This document shows positions 1-6,555 of a stretch of DNA of 11,703 nucleotides, piece by piece (the first letter of the stretch is position 1; the number at the start of each line of letters is the position of its first letter). Made by a program: the position numbers and the translations under genes. The DNA is from an uncultured Campylobacter sp. (GTDB lineage Bacteria; Campylobacterota; Campylobacteria; Campylobacterales; Campylobacteraceae), in NCBI GenBank assembly GCA_938036585.1, contig CALHQN010000021.1:1-11703 (forward strand). The letters are read 5' to 3'. The notes under the pieces were generated by a model that saw only the letters and a program-made list of their open reading frames with translations, had not been told where the DNA came from and searched no databases.

Positions 1-51
1 GTGGGTTTGCTTAAGAGCTCCAGGCAGCTTAATGGTCGCCCCAATCATGGC
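1..51. other. Non-DnaX sequence abutting dnaX (probable chimeric or rearranged junction)
   Basis: DnaX homology is continuous from base 52 rightwards. The preceding codons read GLLKSSRQLNGRPNHG, where the family has the conserved stretch that ends in a hydrophobic FIL before ATTDP. No other forward frame restores that stretch. The minus strand of the same bases is open and reads AMIGATIKLPGALKQTH, which looks protein-like. This is either an assembly or contig-end chimera or a true rearrangement within dnaX. I cannot identify the foreign piece. Confidence 0.55.
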
Positions 52-1686
52 CTTGCGACCACCGATCCGCTCAAGCTTCCAGTCACCGTGCTATCGCGCA
101 CTCAGCACTTTCGCTTTAAGCCGATCGCCAAAAGCGCCGTCGTAGTGCACCTAGAGCAAATTTTAAAAACCGAAAACATCGCTTACGAAGAGGGCGCGCT
201 TGAAATTTTGGCGCGCAGCGGTTCGGGCTCGCTACGAGACACGCTTACGCTCCTCGATCAGGCGATTATCTTTAGCCGCGAAGGCATCACCGAGCGCGCG
301 ATCGCCGATATGCTAGGCCTGCTCGATCCCGCTAAAATTGGCGAAATTTTAGACATCGTGCTGCGCCAGGACCGCGCGGGCGCGATCGAGATCATCAAAG
401 AGGTCGAAAACTACAACGCCGAGACGATAATCGACGAGATGATTGCAAATTTAAAGGACAAATTCCTGCGACGCGACGCGAAATTTAGCCTGCTGATGTA
501 TGAGCGGTTTTTCCGCATTTTAGCAGGCGCTAAGAGCATGCTCGCCATCAGCCCGGATAACACTTACGCAATTTCTATGATGATTTTTATGATGATGGAG
601 GCGGTAAATCTGCGCGAGATCGACGAGCTGATCGAGGTCGGAAGATCGCTGGATCAAGGCGAGGGCTATGCTTCCGCTTCGGTGTCTAATTTAGACGTGC
701 AAAGCTCCGCGCCGAATTTTAGGTCAAATTTAAACCAAAGCGCGAATTTTTCGCCAAACAGCGAGCCGAGCAGCGCGACTTTTGCGCCGAGTGAGGCGGA
801 TAGCGCGACAAGCGGCGTGCCTAGCTTTACGACAAGCGCGAAACGCCCCGTAAGCCCTGCGCAAAGCTCTGTCGTAAGTGCTGCCGCAAAACAAAGCACT
901 GACGCAGGCGGCGAGATCAGACCGAGCGCAACGGCGCAGACTAAAAATTCTAGCCCGTCCGTCAAAACGGGCACTCAAAACGAAATTTACGAGAATTTTC
1001 TAGCTAAAATTTACGACCGCGATTACGATCTGGGCGAGAAATTTAGCAAATGCGTGGAATTTTTAAAATTTGAACGCGGCACGCTGTATCTGCTCTCGCG
1101 CGCGCAGGGGCAGGACAGAGAGTACCTGCGCAAGGGCTCGCGAGCGATAAATAGCGTGCTAAAATCGCTTTTCGGCGAGGGCGCGTCCATCAAGATCGAG
1201 CAGGGCGCGCCGCAGAAGCAAAATTTTACGCAAAATAGCGCAGAAAATTCCGCCTCTAGTAACGTAGATAGCACAGCGAATGGCAAAGCAAAGGACGGGG
1301 CGGGCAGCGCAGAAAAACCGCTTGAAAATTCTAGCGACACCACAAGCAGTGCGCAGAATTCCGAGACGGGCGCAATAAATGCCGAAAGCTCCGCGCGGGA
1401 TGAAATTTCAAGCGGCGAAAATTCTGAAAAAAATTCCGCGCCGAAAGCGGCAAAACCGAAAAAAGAGGGCACTAGCGGCGAGGGCGAAAAACAGCCGCCC
1501 AAGGACGATCTGTTAAGATCCACCGATCCGCAAAACTACGCCGCAAAGCCCCGCGATACGAGTAAGAGCGTGCGCGCCGCCAAGGCAGGTCTCGCCGAGC
1601 TCGCGAACGACGCGCAGGACGGCAAGGAAATTTTGATCTCCGAGATGAATAGGCTATTCGGCGAGCCCACCAAAATCACGGAATAG
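1..1686 (+). CDS. dnaX: DNA polymerase III subunit gamma/tau (clamp-loader ATPase), 5'-truncated
   Basis: This is the C-terminal part of the clamp-loader subunit that, with HolA/HolB-type partners, opens and loads the beta sliding clamp. Recognisable homology begins at residue 18 (LATTDPLKLP), followed by the arginine-finger region LSR (31-33) and the sensor-2 helix GSLRDTLTLLDQ (76-87). The helical collar domain runs to about residue 215. Two long Ser/Ala/Asn/Glu-rich linkers (about 222-325 and 401-505) flank a compact conserved domain (about 326-400, containing YENFLAKIYDRDYDLG). A short conserved tail (about 506-561) ends at TAG 1684-1686. The Walker A and zinc-binding N-terminus, roughly the first 150 residues in relatives, is missing. 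The GTG at position 1 is only the window edge and not a real start. Residues 1-17 do not look like DnaX (see the separate entry). The two disordered linkers make this protein longer than the roughly 500-600 aa I associate with Campylobacter DnaX. Confidence 0.95.
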   Translation: MGLLKSSRQLNGRPNHGLATTDPLKLPVTVLSRTQHFRFKPIAKSAVVVHLEQILKTENIAYEEGALEILARSGSGSLRDTLTLLDQAIIFSREGITERAIADMLGLLDPAKIGEILDIVLRQDRAGAIEIIKEVENYNAETIIDEMIANLKDKFLRRDAKFSLLMYERFFRILAGAKSMLAISPDNTYAISMMIFMMMEAVNLREIDELIEVGRSLDQGEGYASASVSNLDVQSSAPNFRSNLNQSANFSPNSEPSSATFAPSEADSATSGVPSFTTSAKRPVSPAQSSVVSAAAKQSTDAGGEIRPSATAQTKNSSPSVKTGTQNEIYENFLAKIYDRDYDLGEKFSKCVEFLKFERGTLYLLSRAQGQDREYLRKGSRAINSVLKSLFGEGASIKIEQGAPQKQNFTQNSAENSASSNVDSTANGKAKDGAGSAEKPLENSSDTTSSAQNSETGAINAESSARDEISSGENSEKNSAPKAAKPKKEGTSGEGEKQPPKDDLLRSTDPQNYAAKPRDTSKSVRAAKAGLAELANDAQDGKEILISEMNRLFGEPTKITE

Positions 1687-1716
1687 CGCTCGCTGCGGAT
1701 AAATTTACGCCGCGCC

Positions 1717-1827
1717 GCGCGATTTTAAATTTAAGCGTGCCAAAACGATATCGAAATTTACGCGGCGAAGCAAGCCTGTGCGATTTTAAAATTTAAATGG
1801 CAAAGGCGATGTCTAAATTTACATGGC
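1717..1827 (+). repeat. Degenerate direct repeat, two units 61 bp apart
   Basis: Unit one (1717-1766) and unit two (1778-1827) both begin G(C/T)GCGATTTTAAA. Both end in a block of about 28 bp of the form GsCAAAr-CGATrTCkAAATTTAC, followed by GGC after two variable bases. The related piece AAATTTACGCCGC at 1701-1713 looks like a third, partial unit. The copies are diverged and non-coding. They could be the remains of a tandem duplication. Confidence 0.55.
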
Positions 1828-2414
1828 AGACTAAAGTCGCACGATAAATTTTAAAATTTTGCGGCGCGCGATCGAGCTCTAAACAGCAAGCTTTAAATTT
1901 GATCGTCAAAGCGCGTTTTAAATTTAGCCACCGAGTGATCCAAAAATTCATACGCCGCGGCAGCCTAAATTTAGCGCGCCGCAAGTATCCGGGCAGTCTG
2001 TCCCATGCGAGCTCAAAATTTAAATTTAAACGCGCTCTCTGCAGTTCAAAGATAGAATTTTGCGCGTTTGCATAGCAAATATAAAATTCCGCGCCTATCG
2101 GCACCGTCTCCTCCGCGATACGACTTTAGCCGTACCGTGCTCCCGCCCGATGCGCTCTCTCAGACTTTCATCAAACTTTACGATACGGTTTTGCCCGCAA
2201 TCTGCGCGGCTGCTTGCGCAAAAACGCGAGTGCTGATCGCTCGCGGGCGCTGCAACCCACAGCCAAAATTTCGCTGGGGTAAAGCCACGGCGAACCGAGC
2301 CGCCCTGAAAATTTAAAGAATTTATCTCGCAAACATGCGGCGGTCCGCGATGCTCGCTTATGAATTTTACGCGAGCGCAGCGGGCGAATTAGCTAAAATT
2401 TAGCGCTTTTGGTG

Positions 2415-2420
2415 TAGAAT
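2415..2420 (+). promoter_or_regulatory. Putative sigma70 -10 box of prs (TAGAAT)
   Basis: The sequence TTTTGGTGTAGAAT fits the epsilonproteobacterial pattern of a T-rich stretch followed by an extended -10 with no strict -35. It lies 31 bp before the prs start codon. Immediately upstream is the short palindrome GCTAAAATTTAGC (2392-2404), which would sit in the -25 to -35 zone. Confidence 0.55.
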
Positions 2421-2451
2421 TCGAGCAAATTTCAATCCAAAGGTCATTAAA

Positions 2452-3381
2452 ATGCGCGGATATAAAATTTTCTCCGGCACCGCAAATCCCGAATTTGCCA
2501 AAAAAATCTCCAAATATCTCTCGCTGCCGCTTAGCGAGTGCGCGATCAAAACCTTCAGCGACGGCGAAATCAGCGTCCAGATCGGCGAGAGCGTGCGCGG
2601 CAAGGACGTCTTCGTCATCCAACCCACATGCGCGCCCGCAAACTCCAATCTGATGGAGCTTCTGATCCTAACCGACGCGCTGAAGCGCTCCAGCGCGAAC
2701 TCGATCACGGCGGTCGTGCCATACTTCGGCTACGCTCGCCAAGACCGCAAGGCAGCTCCGCGCGTACCGATCAGCGCGAAGCTCGTGGCGAATATGATGC
2801 AGACGGCGGGGATCGACCGCGTCGTCACGATGGATCTGCACGCGGGGCAGATACAGGGCTTTTTCGACGTGCCCGTCGATAACCTCTACGGCTCGCTGAT
2901 ATTCTTAGACTACCTGAAAGAGAAAAATTTAAAAAATCCGATCATCGCCAGCCCCGACGTGGGCGGCGTCGCGCGCGCCAGAAGCTTCGCTAAAAAGCTC
3001 TCGCTTGATCTGGTGATCGTCGATAAGCGTCGCGAGGAGGCGAACAAAAGCGAGGTGATGAACATCATCGGCGACGTCGCGGGCAAGGACGTGATCCTAA
3101 TCGACGATATGATCGATACCGCGGGCACCATCGTCAAGGCCGCGGGCGCGTTTAAGGAACAGGGCGCGAAGAGCGTCAGCGCGTTTTGTACGCATGCCGT
3201 ACTAAGCGGCCCGGCATACGAGCGCATCGAAAGCGGCGCGCTAGACGGCCTCGTCGTGACCGACACGATCCCGCTAAAGCAGGAAAGCGACCGCATCAAG
3301 GTAATCAGCGTCGCTCCGCTTTTCGGCGAGGTTATCAGGCGCGTATATCACGACGAGAGCGTAAATAGCTTATTCAAATAA
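2452..3381 (+). CDS. prs: Ribose-phosphate pyrophosphokinase (PRPP synthetase)
   Basis: This cytosolic enzyme makes PRPP from ribose-5-phosphate and ATP, feeding purine, pyrimidine, histidine, tryptophan and NAD synthesis. The length of 309 aa is typical of class I bacterial enzymes. Key motifs are all present: the ATP-binding segment YFGYARQDRK (91-100), the metal/catalytic segment MDLHAGQIQGFFD (127-139) with H130, and the flexible catalytic loop DKRREEANKSEV (191-202). The PRPP-binding loop ILIDDMIDTAGT (215-226) is also intact. The ATG start at 2452 is preceded by AAAGG at 2439-2443 with 8 bp spacing. The gene stands alone, with long spacers on both sides, and appears to have its own promoter. 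The stop TAA (3379-3381) is followed by an AT palindrome but no GC-rich terminator stem. Nothing is missing or unusual in the protein. Confidence 0.98.
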   Translation: MRGYKIFSGTANPEFAKKISKYLSLPLSECAIKTFSDGEISVQIGESVRGKDVFVIQPTCAPANSNLMELLILTDALKRSSANSITAVVPYFGYARQDRKAAPRVPISAKLVANMMQTAGIDRVVTMDLHAGQIQGFFDVPVDNLYGSLIFLDYLKEKNLKNPIIASPDVGGVARARSFAKKLSLDLVIVDKRREEANKSEVMNIIGDVAGKDVILIDDMIDTAGTIVKAAGAFKEQGAKSVSAFCTHAVLSGPAYERIESGALDGLVVTDTIPLKQESDRIKVISVAPLFGEVIRRVYHDESVNSLFK

Positions 3382-3993
3382 AATTTTAAAATTTAAAGCG
3401 TGGCGCGATTTGTCTTAGACGGGCGCGGAAATGCGAACCAGGCGCTTTGTAGTAAGAGATCGCGGCTCAGCTGCAAGTCAAGCGCTTATGCCTGCGGACT
3501 CTAAATTTGCAGCGTTGAGCTCGCTGCGATTTAACTATTGCGGACAGAGATATTTAACTGCGACGCGAAATTTAGCTTCTAGGCGGCAAATTTAACTCTG
3601 CGCGACATTTACTCCGCGCGGCGGAAAAATTTAACAGCGACCGCGAAGTAAATTTACCGCATTAGCCGCTGCAAGCCGCATTTTAATCCGCCGTATTAAC
3701 TCCGCGAGACTGCGTTTTAAATTTGCCGTAAATTTTCCATATATTTGGTGAGATCGCACAGCGCCCCGCGCTTTAAATTTATGATAATTGCCGCACATTC
3801 GCTATCTGTCCGTGCAGCTGTGCTTCTGCAAAACTCGTATCCGCTAAATCGTGCAAACCGCGTTTTTAAATTTCGCCGCTCAAGCTCACTGCATATTTTT
3901 ACAATTCCGCGATTAAAGCCCGCAAACTGCCAAAAATTCTTTATGGTTTAATCAAATGTAATACCGGCGCGTGCGTTGCGCTTGAGTAGGCCG
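3382..3993. other. 612-bp spacer between prs and the lipoprotein gene, no credible gene
   Basis: prs (+) and the lipoprotein gene (-) converge on this region. No frame has a ribosome-binding site with recognisable protein. The 68-codon frame at 3745-3951 needs a TTG start and looks random. The centre holds a family of short degenerate repeats (separate entry). I see no clear intrinsic terminator for either gene. Confidence 0.7.
3525..3712 (+). repeat. Degenerate short repeats, core ATTTAACTnyGCG
   Basis: Variants of one motif recur on the same strand: atttaactattgcgg (near 3529), atttaactgcgacgcg (3552), aaatttaactctgcgcg (3588), catttactccgcgcgg (3607), aaatttaacagcgaccgcg (3627) and gtattaactccgcgag (3693). 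Spacing is irregular, 20 to 65 bp. The stretch alternates AT-rich and CG-rich pieces and is not coding. It resembles a decayed minisatellite and not a CRISPR, because neither repeats nor spacers keep a constant length. Confidence 0.5.
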
Positions 3994-4512
3994 CTAAAAT
4001 TTCTTTATGATTTCCATCAAGCGCTTAACCATGGCCGCGATCGCGTCATTTTCATAGCTATCGTCTGTATTTTGCATCGCTACGGTTTTCATGGTGGCGA
4101 AAAATCCCGGATTGTAAAACTCAAACTCATCCTGCGTGTAGTTTCTTAGCACCTGGCCGCCTCTTATGATTTGAACCTGATAAGCAACATCTATGCCGCC
4201 GATTCTGTCGCTAGTAAACGGACTATCCTCGCCCATAAAACCCCTGTGGTGTTTTATTGTGATTTTAAGCTCGTCGGTAGAGTTTTGATCCAGCAGGTTC
4301 GCCTCTTTTAGCGCTGCTAAGAGCTGCTCGTTGTATCTCTTCTCAACCGCTTCCGGCGATTGATAGACAAATTTTCTCGGATTGTGCTTTTGTAGGTGAG
4401 TGTAGGTGATGCCATCAAATTTATACGCGCTTGCGATCGGCACTTTCGGCTGAGTCTGTCCGCAACCTACGAAAAATAGCGCCGCAAAAAGCAAAGCTAG
4501 AAATTTTTTCAT
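3994..4512 (-). CDS. Small predicted lipoprotein, function unknown
   Basis: The 172-aa product begins MKKFLALLFAALFFVGC, a type II signal peptide with lipobox FVGC and acylated Cys17. It should be anchored to the inner or outer membrane, facing the periplasm. The mature part is hydrophilic and mixed alpha/beta. A strand-rich centre (about 82-126, ELKITIKHHRGF then IDVAYQVQIIRGGQVLRN) is followed by a C-terminal amphipathic helix (about 153-172). The pattern of a short lipoprotein with alternating strands ending in an Ile/Lys-rich helix loosely recalls DUF4410-type lipoproteins, but I do not recognise a family. The start is fixed by AAAGGAGA five bases upstream on the minus strand (4517-4524). 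A perfect TATAAT lies at 4538-4543, with a 16-bp palindrome just upstream of it. It is divergent from the membrane protein gene at 4816. Confidence 0.85.
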   Translation of the reverse strand: MKKFLALLFAALFFVGCGQTQPKVPIASAYKFDGITYTHLQKHNPRKFVYQSPEAVEKRYNEQLLAALKEANLLDQNSTDELKITIKHHRGFMGEDSPFTSDRIGGIDVAYQVQIIRGGQVLRNYTQDEFEFYNPGFFATMKTVAMQNTDDSYENDAIAAMVKRLMEIIKKF

Positions 4513-4537
4513 TTTTTCTCCTTTAAAATTTTGTGCA

Positions 4538-4543
4538 ATTATA
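4538..4543 (-). promoter_or_regulatory. -10 box (TATAAT) of the lipoprotein gene
   Basis: The minus strand reads GTTTTTATATAATTG, with a perfect consensus -10 hexamer preceded by a T-run, as is usual in Campylobacter. It lies 25 bp upstream of the ATG at 4512. Confidence 0.65.
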
Positions 4544-4554
4544 TAAAAACGTGG

Positions 4555-4570
4555 TTTAGCCCGGGCTAAA
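4555..4570. promoter_or_regulatory. Perfect 16-bp palindrome TTTAGCCCGGGCTAAA, operator candidate
   Basis: This perfect dyad ends 11 bp upstream of the -10 box of the lipoprotein gene, so it covers the -35 region where a repressor or activator dimer would act. It is the most GC-rich palindrome in the region and stands out from the usual AAATTT palindromes. No regulator gene adjoins it, so the binding protein is unknown. Confidence 0.45.
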
Positions 4571-4741
4571 TTTACGATCTTTCGGCGCCGCTATGCGTTT
4601 AAATTTTGATAAATTTGAGCGGAAGCAAAAAAATTTTAACGAAGCTCGGCGGCTAAATTTCAAATCCTTTAAATTTGAAACCCGCTTAAATTTCAAAGCC
4701 TCTTCAAATTTAAAATTTAATCCGAATTTGATCTGAAATTT

Positions 4742-4747
4742 TATAAA
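4742..4747 (+). promoter_or_regulatory. Putative -10 box (TATAAA) of the membrane protein gene
   Basis: GAAATTTTATAAAATT places a near-consensus -10 about 68 bp upstream of the ATG at 4816. A start point near 4754 would give a leader of roughly 60 nt that contains the stem-loop at 4764-4799. Confidence 0.4.
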
Positions 4748-4763
4748 ATTCCACCGTTTTAAA

Positions 4764-4799
4764 CGGGCTTTGAAAGCGCAAAAGAGTTTCGTAAGCCCG
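4764..4799 (+). promoter_or_regulatory. Leader stem-loop just upstream of the ribosome-binding site
   Basis: CGGGCTT (4764-4770) pairs with AAGCCCG (4793-4799), and inside it GAAA (4772-4775) pairs with TTTC (4787-4790). It ends 4 bp before the strong Shine-Dalgarno AAAGGAGG (4804-4811). There is no T-run, so it is not a classical terminator. It could stabilise the mRNA, gate translation or be a protein-binding site. Confidence 0.45.
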
Positions 4800-4815
4800 A
4801 AAGAAAGGAGGCTTT

Positions 4816-5559
4816 ATGCCTACTTTTACTACCAAAGACTACAAAGCCGCCCTTCGCAGCCGCGGCGCACGAACCACGAGCGCAGGCGGATTTAGCGTTA
4901 AAAACGACAACTCCTTCATCGTGATTTTCGTCATTGCGATGATGGCTTTTATATTTTTTTACGGCATGTCGGCCGGGCTTGATTTAGATGAAATTTTTTT
5001 AGGCAACGGACACGGTCGCGGCGGAGGCGGGATTTTGGGGCTTTTGATCGCGGGCGTAGCTTGGTATCAAGGGCGCGACGGCGGCGGGCTGTTTAAATTT
5101 AGCGACCACGCGATCACCTTCGTCTCGGGCGCGGGCAAGAGCGAAATCCTGCTCTTTAATATCGACTACGTTAGGCTCACTCCGGGCTTTTTGCGCACCT
5201 GCACCGGCTACACGGCGCTTAGCCACTCCCGCTACGTAAAACACGAGCAGTTCTTTACATTCGGAATCGGATCGATGATCGTGCTGTGGCTAGTCGGTAT
5301 CGCCATGAGCGAGCGCGTGGGGATGGCGTTCGTGATAATGGTCGTGGGCGTCGTGATCTTTATCTTCGCCAAGGCGCTCTCGTCGTGGCGGCTAAACGGC
5401 GACTTTCACGACATCTTGCTGCGCGACACCGTGCTGATCCGCGGCAAGGATCTAAACGACCGCGTGCTGTGGTTTGCGATCACGCCCGGTCGCAACGACC
5501 GCCGCAGGCTGCGCGCTTATTTCAAAGAGCATCTTGATTTCGACATCGACGGCGGCTAA
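4816..5559 (+). CDS. Unrecognised inner-membrane protein with four predicted membrane segments
   Basis: The 247-aa product has hydrophobic segments at about 33-52, 72-85 (short), 146-163 and 168-186. The N-terminus is basic and hydrophilic, and a Gly-rich turn GNGHGRGGGG (63-72) precedes the second segment. The loop between segments 2 and 3 (about 92-122, LFKFSDHAITFVSGAG then ILLFNIDYVRLTP) and the C-terminal tail (about 190-245) both look like short beta-rich domains. Their pattern, a strand, a turn, then an aromatic-hydrophobic strand and D/N-x-V, recalls small membrane-linked PH-like domains of the YcxB type. That is only a resemblance. The start is secure: AAAGGAGG lies 4 bp upstream of ATG 4816. 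The gene appears monocistronic, facing the DUF6882-like gene. No catalytic motif is visible, and I do not assign a function. Confidence 0.82.
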   Translation: MPTFTTKDYKAALRSRGARTTSAGGFSVKNDNSFIVIFVIAMMAFIFFYGMSAGLDLDEIFLGNGHGRGGGGILGLLIAGVAWYQGRDGGGLFKFSDHAITFVSGAGKSEILLFNIDYVRLTPGFLRTCTGYTALSHSRYVKHEQFFTFGIGSMIVLWLVGIAMSERVGMAFVIMVVGVVIFIFAKALSSWRLNGDFHDILLRDTVLIRGKDLNDRVLWFAITPGRNDRRRLRAYFKEHLDFDIDGG

Positions 5560-5769
5560 TTTTGATTTAAATTTAGAGATTTGGCGTAAATTTAGCGGCA
5601 AAATTTTGCAACGTAAAATTTTAAGAGGATTTCGCACGGCGGAATTTTGCGATCTAAATTTTACCGAGCAAAATTCTAAGGCTGAAAATTTTAAGCTATA
5701 AAATTTACGAAGCAGAATTTCACGGCGTAAATTTCAAAGCCGTAAATGCACGGCGCGATATTTGCAGCC
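5560..5769. other. 210-bp spacer between convergent genes
   Basis: It is AT-word rich, with a perfect 12-bp palindrome GCAAAATTTTGC (5598-5609). A short motif CACGGCG followed by an AT-rich block occurs near 5635, 5721 and 5750. No GC stem plus T-run terminator is evident for either flanking gene. Confidence 0.5.
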
Positions 5770-6474
5770 CTATACGGCAAACTTCACCTCGCTTAGCCGC
5801 CCTAAATTATCAAACGAAAAAACTGCGTCATTTTTAAAATTTGCTACGATTTTGCCCGCCGCTTCGCTAAATTTCGTGCCGTTTCTAAGTAAAAGCGCCT
5901 TAATAAAAACGGCGTGATTTAACTGAAACGCACCTATATAATCGCGCGCCAAAGAGATGAGCCCCCTTGCATCCATGCTGAGCTTGATCGTGCCATCGGA
6001 GCTCACGCACTCGCCCGCCGCAAACGCAACAAACACCGCTCCGCCTGCGTGCGGACAGCGGTAGTAGATTACGGGCTCCTGCGATAATCCGCACGCGATC
6101 GCGCTTAGAGCGTGGCCGTTTATCTCCGCGCTTAGTGCGAGCTTAGGCGTGCTAAGCTCGGCTAGCCCGTGCCGCAAGCCAAAGTCGCGCACATCTCGCG
6201 CAAGGGTGAGCAGCCGCTTGCCTAGGCGGTTTATGTTTTCGTATCCCCACAGCCACGTGCGGCTGCTGCTCGCTTCGCTGCCAATATACCAGATGGCGCG
6301 CGGCGCATCATCGCCGAAACTGATCTCGCCGCGCTTTAGATCCACAGAGCGGCGCCTGCCCTTTACGATCAGCTTCGAACCCGCCTCTTGCACCCTTGCG
6401 CCGCAACCCAAACACGCCGAAAACAGATCAATAAAGCTGCTCTTATCCAAGCCTAAGCGGTCTAAAAATTCCAT
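5770..6474 (-). CDS. DUF6882-like protein of unknown function
   Basis: This is a 234-aa soluble protein without signal peptide or membrane segment, so probably cytoplasmic. The centre contains WLWGYENINRLGKRLL (74-89), then a helix ending in the Gly-containing DFGLRHGL (97-104), and later YYRCPHAGGAVFVAF (137-151). This order of a Trp-rich motif with Asn, a short helix with Gly, and a Tyr-Arg-containing strand resembles the uncharacterised DUF6882 family. I recall that from memory and could not test it. Cys21 and Cys24 form an isolated CxxC-like pair near the N-terminus. The start is supported by AAGGAG at about 6479-6484, four bases from ATG 6474. A TATAAA lies at 6550-6555, and a perfect hairpin sits between it and the ribosome-binding site. 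No operon partner adjoins it, and the biochemical role is unknown. Confidence 0.82.
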   Translation of the reverse strand: MEFLDRLGLDKSSFIDLFSACLGCGARVQEAGSKLIVKGRRRSVDLKRGEISFGDDAPRAIWYIGSEASSSRTWLWGYENINRLGKRLLTLARDVRDFGLRHGLAELSTPKLALSAEINGHALSAIACGLSQEPVIYYRCPHAGGAVFVAFAAGECVSSDGTIKLSMDARGLISLARDYIGAFQLNHAVFIKALLLRNGTKFSEAAGKIVANFKNDAVFSFDNLGRLSEVKFAV

Positions 6475-6490
6475 TTTTCTCCTTTTTTTA

Positions 6491-6528
6491 CGCCGATAAA
6501 TTTAGCGCTTTTGCTGGATTTATCGGCG
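6491..6528 (-). promoter_or_regulatory. Perfect 11-bp hairpin in the leader of the DUF6882-like gene
   Basis: CGCCGATAAAT (6491-6501) and ATTTATCGGCG (6518-6528) are exact inverted repeats with a 16-nt loop, and AGC/GCT pairing inside the loop can extend the stem. On the minus strand the hairpin is followed by TAAAAAAAGGAG, so it ends about 6 nt before the Shine-Dalgarno. It is not an intrinsic terminator for this strand (A-run, not T-run), and no T-run follows it on the plus strand. It is probably a leader RNA structure or a dyad operator. Confidence 0.55.
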
Positions 6529-6549
6529 CGCAGGAAAATTTAATCAAAT

Positions 6550-6555
6550 TTTATA
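6550..6555 (-). promoter_or_regulatory. Putative -10 box (TATAAA) of the DUF6882-like gene
   Basis: The minus strand reads GACTTTATAAAATTTG. This would start transcription near 6542 and place the 11-bp hairpin wholly in the 5' leader. Confidence 0.35.

Larger units (their letters stand above)
1687..2451. other. 765-bp spacer dnaX-prs, no credible gene, repeat-rich
   Basis: No reading frame here has a ribosome-binding site or recognisable protein. The AAATTT word occurs about 15 times, far above chance. The left part (about 1690-1870) holds a degenerate tandem repeat and the right end holds the prs promoter. The open frames of 82 and 103 codons lack start signals and look like chance frames. 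I saw no RNA gene and no GC-rich hairpin plus T-run terminator after dnaX. Confidence 0.7.
4513..4815. promoter_or_regulatory. Divergent 303-bp regulatory region
   Basis: The left end contains the promoter and ribosome-binding site of the lipoprotein gene (minus strand). The right end contains the promoter, leader hairpin and ribosome-binding site of the membrane protein gene (plus strand). The middle (about 4610-4740) is AT-rich with alternating AAATTTCAAA and AAATTTGAAA words. These form overlapping inverted repeats: TTTCAAAT (4658-4665) with ATTTGAAA (4673-4680), and TTTGAAA (4674-4680) with TTTCAAA (4691-4697). No gene fits here. Confidence 0.6.

Noticed and set aside
666..1523. Several antisense frames within dnaX
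   Set aside because: They are by-products of the skewed Ser/Ala codon use in the linkers of dnaX on the other strand.
1793..2104. 103-codon minus-strand frame between dnaX and prs
   Set aside because: Composition (FKI/LNLNFE-like runs) is just the translation of AAATTT repeats; no start signal.
2068..2316. 82-codon plus-strand frame between dnaX and prs
   Set aside because: No ribosome-binding site, no recognisable protein, overlaps another open frame on the minus strand in GC-rich repeat DNA.
3525..3712. CRISPR array
   Set aside because: Repeats are degenerate and spacing is irregular; no constant repeat or spacer length and no cas genes nearby.
3745..3951. 68-codon plus-strand frame before the lipoprotein gene
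   Set aside because: Needs a TTG start, has no Shine-Dalgarno and no protein-like pattern.
6491..6528. Intrinsic terminator
   Set aside because: The stem is good, but on the minus strand it is followed by A and on the plus strand by CGCAGG, not a T-run. On the minus strand it lies in the leader of a gene.
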